From contig JABDBL010000022.1 in NCBI GenBank assembly GCA_013288645.1, positions 1 through 41,009 on the forward strand: a stretch of 41,009 bases of DNA, read 5' to 3'. Of the stretch, positions 24,496 through 32,306 are shown piece after piece. The translations under genes were made by a program, and so were the position numbers. The notes under the pieces were generated by a model. The model worked only from the letters and a program-made list of their open reading frames with translations. It was not told the origin of the DNA and searched no databases. The DNA is from Candidatus Melainabacteria bacterium (lineage in GTDB: Bacteria > Cyanobacteriota > Vampirovibrionia > Obscuribacterales > Obscuribacteraceae). How positions within the stretch are numbered: position 1 is the stretch's first letter; each line of letters starts with the position of its first letter.

Positions 24496-25764
24496 ATGGC
24501 TGGTATCAAAAAATCACAATCGTTAAGGAAAATTACTGACCGGGAAACAGATGGGACAATGGCACCAGAAATATTAATTATCAGACTATCTGCTTTGGGT
24601 GATGTGGTGCATACACTGCCAGTGGCGGCAGCTATTAAGCGCTATAAGCCCGAGGCAAAAATAACCTGGATAGTGGAAAAGCTGGCTGCACCATTGCTGC
24701 AAAATAACCCTGCCGTTGACCGCCTAATTATATTTCCCGGTAAATCACTATTTAAAAAGACCCCGGCACCGTCTGCAGCGTCTGAGGAAATGGTGGCATC
24801 TGATGCCGCGCCACTTGGATTGGTGCTATCGGAATCGCTTGCTCCCAAATCAGCCGCATCTGCACAAGCACCGCCCGAGGTTAGTCCTATAAAAGCAATA
24901 GTTAGGTTCTGGCGAGAATTCAAGTCATGCAAATATGACATTGTCATAGATGCCCAAGGGCTTTTTAAAAGTGCTCTTTTATGCTGGCTATCAGGAGCAA
25001 AAATTCGTATAGGCTTTGCTCACACTCGTGAATGGGCAGATAGATTTCTCACTCATCCTGTAGATGTAGGCGACTATTTTGGTCCAAATCAACATATCGT
25101 AGATTTGAATCTTAAGCTTATTGTTAAATTGTTCGAGACTATTGGTAGTAACGTGCCCGCCACTTGGCTTAGTGCTCAGTTTCCATTACCGGTGGTGCCT
25201 GAAGATGTCAAAGAAAGGGTAAGATCTTGGCTTTCATTGTCTAAAACCATTAAAGAAAGCGAAGGCAACCTAATTCTTATACCTGGTACTACCTGGAATG
25301 CCAAGATTTGGCCTCTTGCCAAATGGCAAGAACTGGGAAAATTATTGTTGTCTAATAACAATTACCTACTAATTATATGTGGTGGCAAATCAGACCTCAC
25401 TATAAACAAACAATTAGAGGATGATCTTACAAGTAGTGGTAAACGCTCTGTTCTTAATTTAACTGGCAGAACTAATTTGCTTGAATTGATTGCCTTGTTC
25501 GAACAAGCTCAGATTGTGATTGGTGCCGATAGCGGGCCGGTTCATTTAGCTACTGCGGTGGCTAAGCCCAAAGTGATTGGTATTATGGGTAGTACACCTT
25601 GGAAGCGTAATGGACCATATGGAAAAAATAGTCATTCCATAGCGCTAAACTTAGACTGTCAGCCATGCTTTCAAAAAACATGTCCACTACATACGCTTGC
25701 TTGCTTAAATGATCTAAGCGCGCAGCATGTATATGAGGAGATCATGGATTTTATAGAACGATAA
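24496..25764 (+). CDS. Heptosyltransferase-like glycosyltransferase (GT9)
   Basis: A GT9-family glycosyltransferase of the WaaC/WaaF type, which adds heptose from ADP-heptose to the lipopolysaccharide core at the inner face of the inner membrane. The N-terminal ILIIRLSALGDVVHTLP (26-42), the LIPGTTWNAKIWP donor-site region, the GADSGPVHLATAVAKP motif and a C-terminal CQPCFQKTCPLHTLAC cysteine cluster are family hallmarks. Residues 88-131 are an Ala/Ser/Pro-rich insertion not seen in typical members. Two starts are possible: ATG 24496 and ATG 24559 just before the conserved block. Neither has a strong ribosome-binding site, and 24496 directly follows a terminator-like hairpin. Confidence 0.85.
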   Translation: MAGIKKSQSLRKITDRETDGTMAPEILIIRLSALGDVVHTLPVAAAIKRYKPEAKITWIVEKLAAPLLQNNPAVDRLIIFPGKSLFKKTPAPSAASEEMVASDAAPLGLVLSESLAPKSAASAQAPPEVSPIKAIVRFWREFKSCKYDIVIDAQGLFKSALLCWLSGAKIRIGFAHTREWADRFLTHPVDVGDYFGPNQHIVDLNLKLIVKLFETIGSNVPATWLSAQFPLPVVPEDVKERVRSWLSLSKTIKESEGNLILIPGTTWNAKIWPLAKWQELGKLLLSNNNYLLIICGGKSDLTINKQLEDDLTSSGKRSVLNLTGRTNLLELIALFEQAQIVIGADSGPVHLATAVAKPKVIGIMGSTPWKRNGPYGKNSHSIALNLDCQPCFQKTCPLHTLACLNDLSAQHVYEEIMDFIER

Positions 25765-25843
25765 AGGACTACTAAAAGGAAATCGATTGTTCTTGCACTT
25801 TAAACTAGACTTACACAGCCTAAACTTACAAAGAGGAAAACAA

Positions 25844-26602
25844 ATGAGAAGGATTTCAACAATGTTATTAAGCAGCGCATTATTGGCGGGCTGCGGCACT
25901 ATTCAACCCGGTGAGCGTGGTATCAAGGTGGAGCTAGGGGTAGTCAAAAAAGAAATTTTGGCACCGGGTTTATTCGGACTCAATCCCTTAACTGAGACTG
26001 TACGCGTTTATTCTATTCAACAGTCAACAATAGGTGGCAGAGCGGAGCCTTTAACTGCAGACCAACAACCGATTAGTATTGAATACAAAGTGCTCTATAA
26101 AGTTCCTGAAGGACAAATACTAAATTTATTTCAAAACTACCGTGGAGATGTTTACGACACGCTCGTTAATCCCCAGGTTCAAGAAGCCTTTCGCCAAATC
26201 ATCAGTCAATATAAAGCCGATGCTGTGACAAAAAATGTGAATGGCATCAAGAATCAAGTCTTGAGTCTTGTAAGAGATAATTTAAAAAACTTGGTTGATG
26301 TAGTCGATGTCCCAGTTACGCATATTAGTTTGCCTCAGATTCTTCAAGATGCTATTGCCCAAAAACAAGTGATGGAGCAGCAATCTTTGCAAAAACAATA
26401 TGAATTAGACGCAGCAAAGAAGCAGGCTGATATCACGGTTGCCAATGCTCAAGCACAAGCCGAATCTATTCGCTTACAAACACAAGCTTTAGAAAAATCT
26501 CCTGCTCTTATAGATTTAAAGAAAGCAGAAAAATGGGACGGACATCTGCCAACAACAGTAGTAACAGGCTCTAATGGTGCTACTCTATTTCAGCTTAAAT
26601 AG
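25844..26602 (+). CDS. SPFH/prohibitin-domain lipoprotein
   Basis: About 252 aa. The N-terminus RRISTMLLSSALLAGCG is a lipoprotein signal with a LLAGC lipobox, so the mature protein should carry a lipid-modified cysteine. The SPFH/prohibitin core follows: PGERGIKVELGVV, VYSIQQSTIGGRAEPL, SIEYKVLYKVPEG, then DNLKNLVDVVDVPV. A long alanine/glutamine-rich coiled coil lies near residues 175-215 (AKKQADITVANAQAQAE). SPFH proteins build membrane-bound rings that scaffold proteases. The lipid anchor replaces the usual transmembrane helix. I chose ATG 25844 because AGAGGAAA lies 6 bases upstream; a longer reading from 25787 lacks one. It follows the GT9 gene by 79 bases. Confidence 0.85.
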   Translation: MRRISTMLLSSALLAGCGTIQPGERGIKVELGVVKKEILAPGLFGLNPLTETVRVYSIQQSTIGGRAEPLTADQQPISIEYKVLYKVPEGQILNLFQNYRGDVYDTLVNPQVQEAFRQIISQYKADAVTKNVNGIKNQVLSLVRDNLKNLVDVVDVPVTHISLPQILQDAIAQKQVMEQQSLQKQYELDAAKKQADITVANAQAQAESIRLQTQALEKSPALIDLKKAEKWDGHLPTTVVTGSNGATLFQLK

Positions 26603-26632
26603 GCGGCATTATCAACATCATTTTGGCGAAGA

Positions 26633-27013
26633 CTAAGACGCTAGTGCCAGTGGAATTTGTAAATCAATGGAATCCCAGGGAACCATAAATAGATCTTCAT
26701 CTGTTTTTCTCACCAAATCAACTTCGCTAAGTTCTTTAACATCAATGCGCACATTTTTGTAGTCCCTTTGCAGATAAAAAGCTAATTTTCTCATGCTTAA
26801 AGGACCTTTTTGACGAAGAGCTTGTAATAGCTCGGTGCGCCGAGGAGTAAGTTTTCTCCATAACGTATCAAGACTATCAAAGTAGAGATGAGAAGCCGGA
26901 CCTTTGCTAAGATTCCTTTTTTCTGCATCTTTCCATGCTTGAAGAAATTCTTTTGATAGATCGGAATTGGTTCTAATGCCTACAACTAGTTGTTTTCTGG
27001 TTTTGTTCTTCAT
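26633..27013 (-). CDS. MarR-like helix-turn-helix antitoxin of a TA pair (COG4190 type)
   Basis: 126 aa with a winged-helix domain around residues 50-112: RTELLQALRQKGPLSMRKL, then YLQRDYKNVRIDVKELSEVDLV and a wing-like TDEDLFMVPWD. This matches the MarR-like predicted regulators of COG4190 that pair with DUF6516 proteins in putative toxin-antitoxin loci. It overlaps the upstream DUF6516 gene by four bases (ATGA), implying translational coupling. It likely binds its own promoter (27313-27341). Confidence 0.75.
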   Translation of the reverse strand: MKNKTRKQLVVGIRTNSDLSKEFLQAWKDAEKRNLSKGPASHLYFDSLDTLWRKLTPRRTELLQALRQKGPLSMRKLAFYLQRDYKNVRIDVKELSEVDLVRKTDEDLFMVPWDSIDLQIPLALAS

Positions 27014-27306
27014 GATAGTTCTTTCCTGTATTTAGCAACGTCATTCAAAAAATCTTGTAATAGTTTTTCTGGGCTTATGAATAAGTATGGTTCTTCCTTG
27101 GTCCCTATATGGCGATGATCGCCTTTGCCTTTCTCATTGTCATAACGCAAAATGCAAGTTCCACTATCAGTGCCAAAATGAAGTCGATATTTTAAGCCAT
27201 GCGGCTTTTCTTCCGAAAAGGGAACCAGCCAAATTATTAACTCTACAAATGTTCCATCTGAGTACTCTTCTCTATATTCTCTCCAGAGAGTAGCCTTTGG
27301 GCTCAT
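27010..27306 (-). CDS. DUF6516-type putative toxin, upstream gene of TA pair
   Basis: 98 aa: YREEYSDGTFVELIIWLVP, then HGLKYRLHFGTDSG, DNEKGKGDHRH and PYLFISPEKLLQDFLNDV. The DN-KGKGDHRH pattern matches DUF6516 proteins found beside COG4190 regulators; the toxic activity of that family is not established to my knowledge. The two genes overlap by four bases. The ATG is only 6 bases downstream of a perfect TATAAT, so the mRNA is probably leaderless (see promoter). Confidence 0.7.
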   Translation of the reverse strand: MSPKATLWREYREEYSDGTFVELIIWLVPFSEEKPHGLKYRLHFGTDSGTCILRYDNEKGKGDHRHIGTKEEPYLFISPEKLLQDFLNDVAKYRKELS

Positions 27307-27312
27307 AGGGTT

Positions 27313-27341
27313 ATTATACCTTAGGGTGTCTTAGCCTTCAA
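27313..27341 (-). promoter_or_regulatory. Promoter of the TA operon, predicted leaderless start
   Basis: On the minus strand, TTGAAG (27336-27341) and a perfect TATAAT (27313-27318) are separated by 17 bases. The start codon lies 6 bases after the -10 hexamer, where transcription would normally initiate, so no room is left for a ribosome-binding site. Confidence 0.7.
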
Positions 27342-27365
27342 GTCCTTTATGAAATCGGACAAGCT

Positions 27366-27396
27366 CATAGATGTCCGGGTGTTACAGACATCTATG
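27366..27396. repeat. Inverted repeat upstream of the TA promoter
   Basis: Arms CATAGATGTC (27366-27375) and GACATCTATG (27387-27396) are perfect reverse complements, 25 bases upstream of the TTGAAG hexamer. It could be an operator for the winged-helix antitoxin, or a terminator-like structure unrelated to it. Confidence 0.5.
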
Positions 27397-27513
27397 CAAG
27401 CAAACTTTGTGGATATTCAGTTGATCAAAGAAAGCTTAGTAAATATGCGTGACAAAACGATGGCATGCGCAGCAATATTGGGGCAACATTTTTAAAATGG
27501 CTCCCAAGACAAG

Positions 27514-28483
27514 CTAATGAACGATATCAAACAGTAGCTTTATAAGCGGGGAATCCGGGTATTGATTTGGCATGAAGATACTATTATTAATTGCTTTTAC
27601 TAGGGCGTCTGCGGCTGCTAAACCGACTAGATCCACAAGACTAGTTGAGTTAATATCAGGAATAACTCTTTGTTCTCCGGATAACGACGAAAGTGCAAAT
27701 ACGACATCTCCATCTAAACTTGTATGAATAGCTCGTGCCATGCCATTATGAGCTTGTTCAGCTACCTTCATTAGTTGGGTCTTGTGCAATTTCATATTAG
27801 TAGCCACAACAGCCAATGTAGTATTAGCTGGAGAAACCGAAATTAAGCCATTTAAACAACCAGTATTTAGGTTGAGGTTGCTGTTGATTAGACTTTGTTG
27901 TCCTGAATCGGAATAGAACTTATTCGTTTTGGGATTTATGACATCGCCAACCGCATTCGTAACTGCAAATGCAGCAACTATAATATCCTGACTAAGAATC
28001 GTGATACCAGTTCCAAATCCCCCTTCATTGGGGTGCCTGCGGACCACTTTCCTACAGTTGCTCCTGTTCCAACACCTACATTACCTTCTGCAACGCCAAG
28101 ATTAGTAGCTTGCTGCGCTGCATAGTACTCATTTTCTTTTTTCGGTCGGACAGTACTATCTCCAACGGACATGTCATAAATAACTGCTCCTGTAAGTTCT
28201 GGAATGACACCCATTCTGTAAAGACGACCTATCGAGTTTTCTTCCAAATATTGCATTATTCCAAATGCTGACTCCAGCCCATAAATACTGCCACCGGACA
28301 TCACGACACTATATGCCAGTTCTAGAGTTGACTTAGGATCATAAGCTGGGATATTTAAAGTTGCGGCCCAAGATCCTCTGATGTCAATACCGATATGAGT
28401 ACCAGAGTCAAACCTGTAAGATTTTTCTCATCGGTATAATGACCAACCTTGATACCAACTTTCTTTAAAATATCTTGGTTCAT
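27514..28483 (-). pseudogene. P1-family (DmpA-like) aminopeptidase/D-esterase with two frameshifts
   Basis: Read across three frames, this encodes a complete P1 peptidase of about 320 aa: start MNQDILKKVGIKVGHYTDE at 28483, then FDSGTHIGIDIRGSW, SGGSIYGLESAFGIM, GVGTGATVGKW, GGFGTGI (nucleophile Thr) and AVTNAVGDV. Family members are self-cleaving N-terminal-nucleophile hydrolases acting on N-terminal amino acids or D-esters. A frame change near the A5 run at about 28420 and a second at the G5 run near 28020 each look like one missing base in a homopolymer. The frame is otherwise intact, so sequencing error is a real alternative to decay. It lies 40 bases after ndk. Confidence 0.75.
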
Positions 28484-28523
28484 TTATTCTTCTACTTTCA
28501 TTATTGCAGAGGTGGATACCAAA

Positions 28524-28982
28524 TTATTCAAATACCCAGCGGTCAACAGCCTTGGTCCAGTTAGAAACTAATTCTTCTGGGGCAAAGAAAAGATCAATCT
28601 CGCGCTTAGCGCTAGTTGGACTGTCAGAGCGGTGCACAACATTGCGGCCAATATCGGCGCATAAGTCTGCTCTTATTGTGCCTGGAGTGGCATCAACTGG
28701 ATTAGTGGAACCAACTGTTTGGCCAACAGCAGCAATAGCATTTTTGCCTTCTAATACCATGGCTACTATTGGTCCTGAAGTTATGTGTTTAACCAGACCA
28801 TCGTAAAAGGCTTTTCCTTTATGCTCACCGTAGTGTTTTTCGGCTAAAGGAGGTGTTACTACCATAAGCTTTAGACCAACTACTTTCAGTCCACGTTTTT
28901 CAAATCTTTTGATGATTTCGCCGGTTAAATTGCGTTCTACGCCATCTGGCTTTATGGCCACAAAAGTTCTCTCAAGCGTCAA
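28524..28982 (-). CDS. ndk: Nucleoside diphosphate kinase
   Basis: NDK transfers a phosphate from ATP to NDPs via a phosphohistidine. The 152-aa protein shows RTFVAIKPDGVERNL (5-19), the SGPIVAMVLEGKNA segment, PGTIRADL and the active histidine in NVVHRSDS (His117). Length is as in other bacterial enzymes. It lies 69 bases after pcrA on the same strand, with the frameshifted P1 peptidase next. Confidence 0.95.
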   Translation of the reverse strand: MTLERTFVAIKPDGVERNLTGEIIKRFEKRGLKVVGLKLMVVTPPLAEKHYGEHKGKAFYDGLVKHITSGPIVAMVLEGKNAIAAVGQTVGSTNPVDATPGTIRADLCADIGRNVVHRSDSPTSAKREIDLFFAPEELVSNWTKAVDRWVFE

Positions 28983-29051
28983 AATACTTCCTCCCGAATT
29001 GCATATGTATGGAATATATAGATTACCAAATGCTCTTATCTCTGCTTTTAC

Positions 29052-31520
29052 CTACGAAAGCTTGGTCAACTTGGCAAAGCGTGGATCAAGCAAACGCTTG
29101 CCAGCGTCTTTAAAATTTACGTTGTAAAGTTCTTTGCCTTTATCTCCAATAACTTGCACAACTTCGCCAATACCAAATTTATTGTGCTGTACTAGATCAC
29201 CAACTTTTAACAATTCGTACCCTTCGTTAGTAACATTGTCAGCAGAATTTTGATTAGTGTTGCCGCCACCAGGAAGAGAGGACATGCGCATGGCCCTTTT
29301 AGGGGTATTACTATTTGGGTAGTTATTTGTATTGCTGGAAGGTTGCTGCCCATAGGGAAATACACGCAAATTACTCTTGTCGGCAGGTTTGGAGTATGGC
29401 ATTATTTTTGCCAAACCGGAGTTGAATTCAGGTTTGGATGATGATTGTGATTCGCTTGTATAGCGAGTTTCGACATCTGCTTGTGGATAAAAACCTATGA
29501 GTAATTTAGAATCAATTTCTTTCAGGAATCTACTTGGTATAGTGAAATTGCTGGTAAAGCCACCACCGCTACTACCAAAACGTCCTGGTATCATGCGGCG
29601 TCTAGCTAACGTCATGTATAAAAGATCGGCTGCTCTGGTCACACCTACATACATTAACCTGCGTTCTTCTTCTAAAGCCGTTGGAGAGTCTAAAGAGCGT
29701 ATATGAGGAAAAAGACCTTCTTCTAAACCCATAAGAAAAACAATAGCAAATTCAAGCCCCTTTGCTGAGTGTAGAGTCATAAGTGTGATAGCGTCACCTT
29801 CTGCTTTAATGCTGTCAAGATCGCTAACCAGAGAAATTCTAGTCAAAAAGGCATCTAGAGTGCTTTCATCGGCAATAGCTTCAAATTCCGCTGCTACTGC
29901 CATAAGCTCTTGAATGTTTTCTATACGGCCCAAAATAATCTCATCTTTGGTGGATCTAGCCTCTTCTTGCAAATTATCCAGGTATTTGCTCTCTTGCAAA
30001 ACTAAGGATAAGAGTTCAGACACAGGACTAGTGGCGGCGATAGCTTGCCAGCGCTTAACCAATAAGGCAAATTCTTTCAATGATTGTCGGGCTTTATTGG
30101 GGATGTTGGCTGCATCTTCACATTGTAGGCATGCTTGTACCAGGCTAATATCATTTTCGATTGCATATTCATAGAGCCTTTCGAGCGAGGTTTTACCGAT
30201 GCCACGTCTTGGCACATTGACAATACGCAAAAATGCCTGACTGTCTTTATCGTTATAAATGAGCTTTAAATAAGCAAGAGTGTCTTTTATTTCTTGTCTT
30301 TCATAGAAGCGAGTAGAACCCACAAGAGTATAAGGAATATTGTTGCGGATAAGTATTTCTTCAATGGCCCGACTTTGCGAATTGGTTCTATACAGGATGA
30401 CTATTTCGGATAAAACCTTGCCACGGGCTTGCAAGCGTTTAATTTCTTCAGCAACATAATAAGCTTCATCTATTTCGTCGCTTGCCTCATAAGCTTGCAC
30501 TTTGGCTCCTTCGCCCCGATTGCAGCGTAAAACCTTCTCTAATCTTTCAGTATTATTGGCAATGATGCTATTTGCCACTTCTAGAATTGTAGACGTAGAG
30601 CGATAATTCTCTTCGAGTTTTATAAGTTTTGAATTAGGAAAATCACTTTGGAAGCCAAGAATGATGCGGAAATCAGCTTTTCGCCAAGAATAAATTGATT
30701 GGTCAACATCTCCTACCACCATTAAACTTCGTTCCTGCTCGCCTATTTTATGCTCAATAACTGAGCCACTAGCAAGCATGCGAATAAGATCGTATTGAGC
30801 TTTATTAGTATCTTGGAATTCATCAACAAGAATGTGACGAAAACGCTCATGCTCCCTTTGTAATACAAAAGGGTTGGAGCGCAATAACTCATTGAATATA
30901 AGAATCAAATCGTCAAAATCAAGGGCATTATTATTTGCCAAGGCATTTTGGTAATTAACATATATTTGAGCCAGACGACTTTCACGGTGAGTCTTAGCTT
31001 CATTAGTAAAAAGGCTATGAGTAATACCGTCATTTTTGAGTGACGAAATAGAGTGCTTGATCTGTCGGGCAGGATAAACTTTTTCATCTAAGTTGAGCTT
31101 AGCAATTTCGGATTTAACCACATTCACGCTATCGGTTTCATCATAGATTACAAAATTGCGACTCCAGTGCCATCCCTCTTGAGTTTTATACAATTCGATT
31201 TCTTGTCTTAAAAGGCGTGCACATATACTATGAAAAGTGCCAATGGTCAGGCTTCTTGTCCGTCCTTCCCCTAAAAGAATTTGTACACGTTGCTTCATTT
31301 CAGCAGCCGCTTTATTAGTAAAAGTGACGGCCAAAATGGAATAGGGATCTTGATTTAATTCAGACAACAAATAAGCAATCCGGCGAGTGAGCACGGTGGT
31401 TTTGCCGCTTCCGGCACCGGCTATAATAAGCGAAGGTCCGGAGCCCTGCGTAACCGCTTCAATTTGTTCTTTATTGAGCCGAGCAAGTAAATTCTTGCCT
31501 GTCTCCAAGCTTTGGTTCAT
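29052..31520 (-). CDS. pcrA: UvrD/PcrA-type superfamily 1A DNA helicase
   Basis: An 822-aa 3'-5' helicase involved in repair and replication restart. Motifs in order: Walker A AGAGSGKTTVLTRR, the Walker B region DEFQDTNKAQ, GDVDQSIYSWRKAD, LEENYRSTSTI, the VTLHSAKGLE-type motif TLHSAKGLEFAIVFLMGLEE and EERRLMYVGVTRA. The C-terminal region after residue about 690 is Asn/Ser-rich and disordered. The end, GDLVQHNKFGIGEVVQVIGDK, is the Tudor-like domain of PcrA that contacts RNA polymerase. GAAGAAG is upstream of ATG 31520. It is divergent from the DprA-like gene. Confidence 0.93.
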   Translation of the reverse strand: MNQSLETGKNLLARLNKEQIEAVTQGSGPSLIIAGAGSGKTTVLTRRIAYLLSELNQDPYSILAVTFTNKAAAEMKQRVQILLGEGRTRSLTIGTFHSICARLLRQEIELYKTQEGWHWSRNFVIYDETDSVNVVKSEIAKLNLDEKVYPARQIKHSISSLKNDGITHSLFTNEAKTHRESRLAQIYVNYQNALANNNALDFDDLILIFNELLRSNPFVLQREHERFRHILVDEFQDTNKAQYDLIRMLASGSVIEHKIGEQERSLMVVGDVDQSIYSWRKADFRIILGFQSDFPNSKLIKLEENYRSTSTILEVANSIIANNTERLEKVLRCNRGEGAKVQAYEASDEIDEAYYVAEEIKRLQARGKVLSEIVILYRTNSQSRAIEEILIRNNIPYTLVGSTRFYERQEIKDTLAYLKLIYNDKDSQAFLRIVNVPRRGIGKTSLERLYEYAIENDISLVQACLQCEDAANIPNKARQSLKEFALLVKRWQAIAATSPVSELLSLVLQESKYLDNLQEEARSTKDEIILGRIENIQELMAVAAEFEAIADESTLDAFLTRISLVSDLDSIKAEGDAITLMTLHSAKGLEFAIVFLMGLEEGLFPHIRSLDSPTALEEERRLMYVGVTRAADLLYMTLARRRMIPGRFGSSGGGFTSNFTIPSRFLKEIDSKLLIGFYPQADVETRYTSESQSSSKPEFNSGLAKIMPYSKPADKSNLRVFPYGQQPSSNTNNYPNSNTPKRAMRMSSLPGGGNTNQNSADNVTNEGYELLKVGDLVQHNKFGIGEVVQVIGDKGKELYNVNFKDAGKRLLDPRFAKLTKLS

Positions 31521-31781
31521 CTATACTTCTTCAATCTGATTAGCCCTCTTCCGGGCAAAGCTAAAATCCATGTTATTATTCTACAGGTTTTAGGATAGCA
31601 ATATTGCCAATAAGCAGTATTGTATAAAAGCAGTTTTCAATAGTAATCAAAAGTACAAGTTCTGTTACTTCTAGAAGCATTTTGTTTAACTAAACTGTAG
31701 ACTTCTCTAAGGTTATTATGAAATTTATTCTAACTAGCCTTTCTGGTCTTAACACGGTTTAGCTAAAATTACGGTCAAATT

Positions 31782-32300
31782 ATGGTACCAATTGAATCTA
31801 ATGCAGCCACTATTCCTAGCGTTGATGAATTAGCTCAAGAGTTATTGTTAATTCAACAATCTGGACCTCGACGTGTGGCAATTATTGGTACACGTAATTT
31901 GCCTCTTACCCACCAACAATTGGTGGAGATGCTAAGTTATGCGTTAGTTCTCTCAGGCAATCAGGTTGTCACCAGTGGCGGTGCTAACGGTACAAATATG
32001 GCGGTTATCCGTGGCGCTCAAAGAGCCAATCCAGATCGCTTAGAAATTATTCTGCCGCAAACAATCAGCCAACAACCCTCCGAAGTGCAAGACCTTTTAA
32101 TAGGCATCAAAAATATTGTTGAATATCCGGAGCGACGAGCCATGACTTTAGCTGATGCTAGTCGGATCTGTAATCATGAAATCATTGATCGTTCTCAGCA
32201 AATTATTTGTTTTCTTTACCATACAAGTCACACCTTGCTTGAATCAGTTAGCTATTCCAAAGATAAACGTAAAATTGTCACCAGCTTCTATCTAGATTGA
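31782..32300 (+). CDS. DprA/Smf-like Rossmann protein (short cyanobacterial type)
   Basis: 172 aa with a nucleotide-fold start RRVAIIGTRNLPLTHQQLV (35-53), the VTSGGANGTNMAVIRGAQ glycine-rich loop and a C-terminal AMTLADASRICNHEIIDR, then CFLYHTSHTLLESVSYSKD. It resembles the annotated 'DNA recombination-mediator protein A' of cyanobacteria, which is shorter than the usual DprA (about 300-370 aa) and covers only the central Rossmann domain. I recall this as strongly conserved in that phylum. DprA loads RecA on single-stranded DNA, but a nucleotide-binding role of another kind is possible. mraY starts 6 bases after its stop. Confidence 0.7.
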   Translation: MVPIESNAATIPSVDELAQELLLIQQSGPRRVAIIGTRNLPLTHQQLVEMLSYALVLSGNQVVTSGGANGTNMAVIRGAQRANPDRLEIILPQTISQQPSEVQDLLIGIKNIVEYPERRAMTLADASRICNHEIIDRSQQIICFLYHTSHTLLESVSYSKDKRKIVTSFYLD

Positions 32301-32306
32301 GTCAAT

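Noticed and set aside
28404..28806. Plus-strand 100-residue frame opposite ndk
   Set aside because: It is antisense to a clear nucleoside diphosphate kinase gene and carries no supporting motif.
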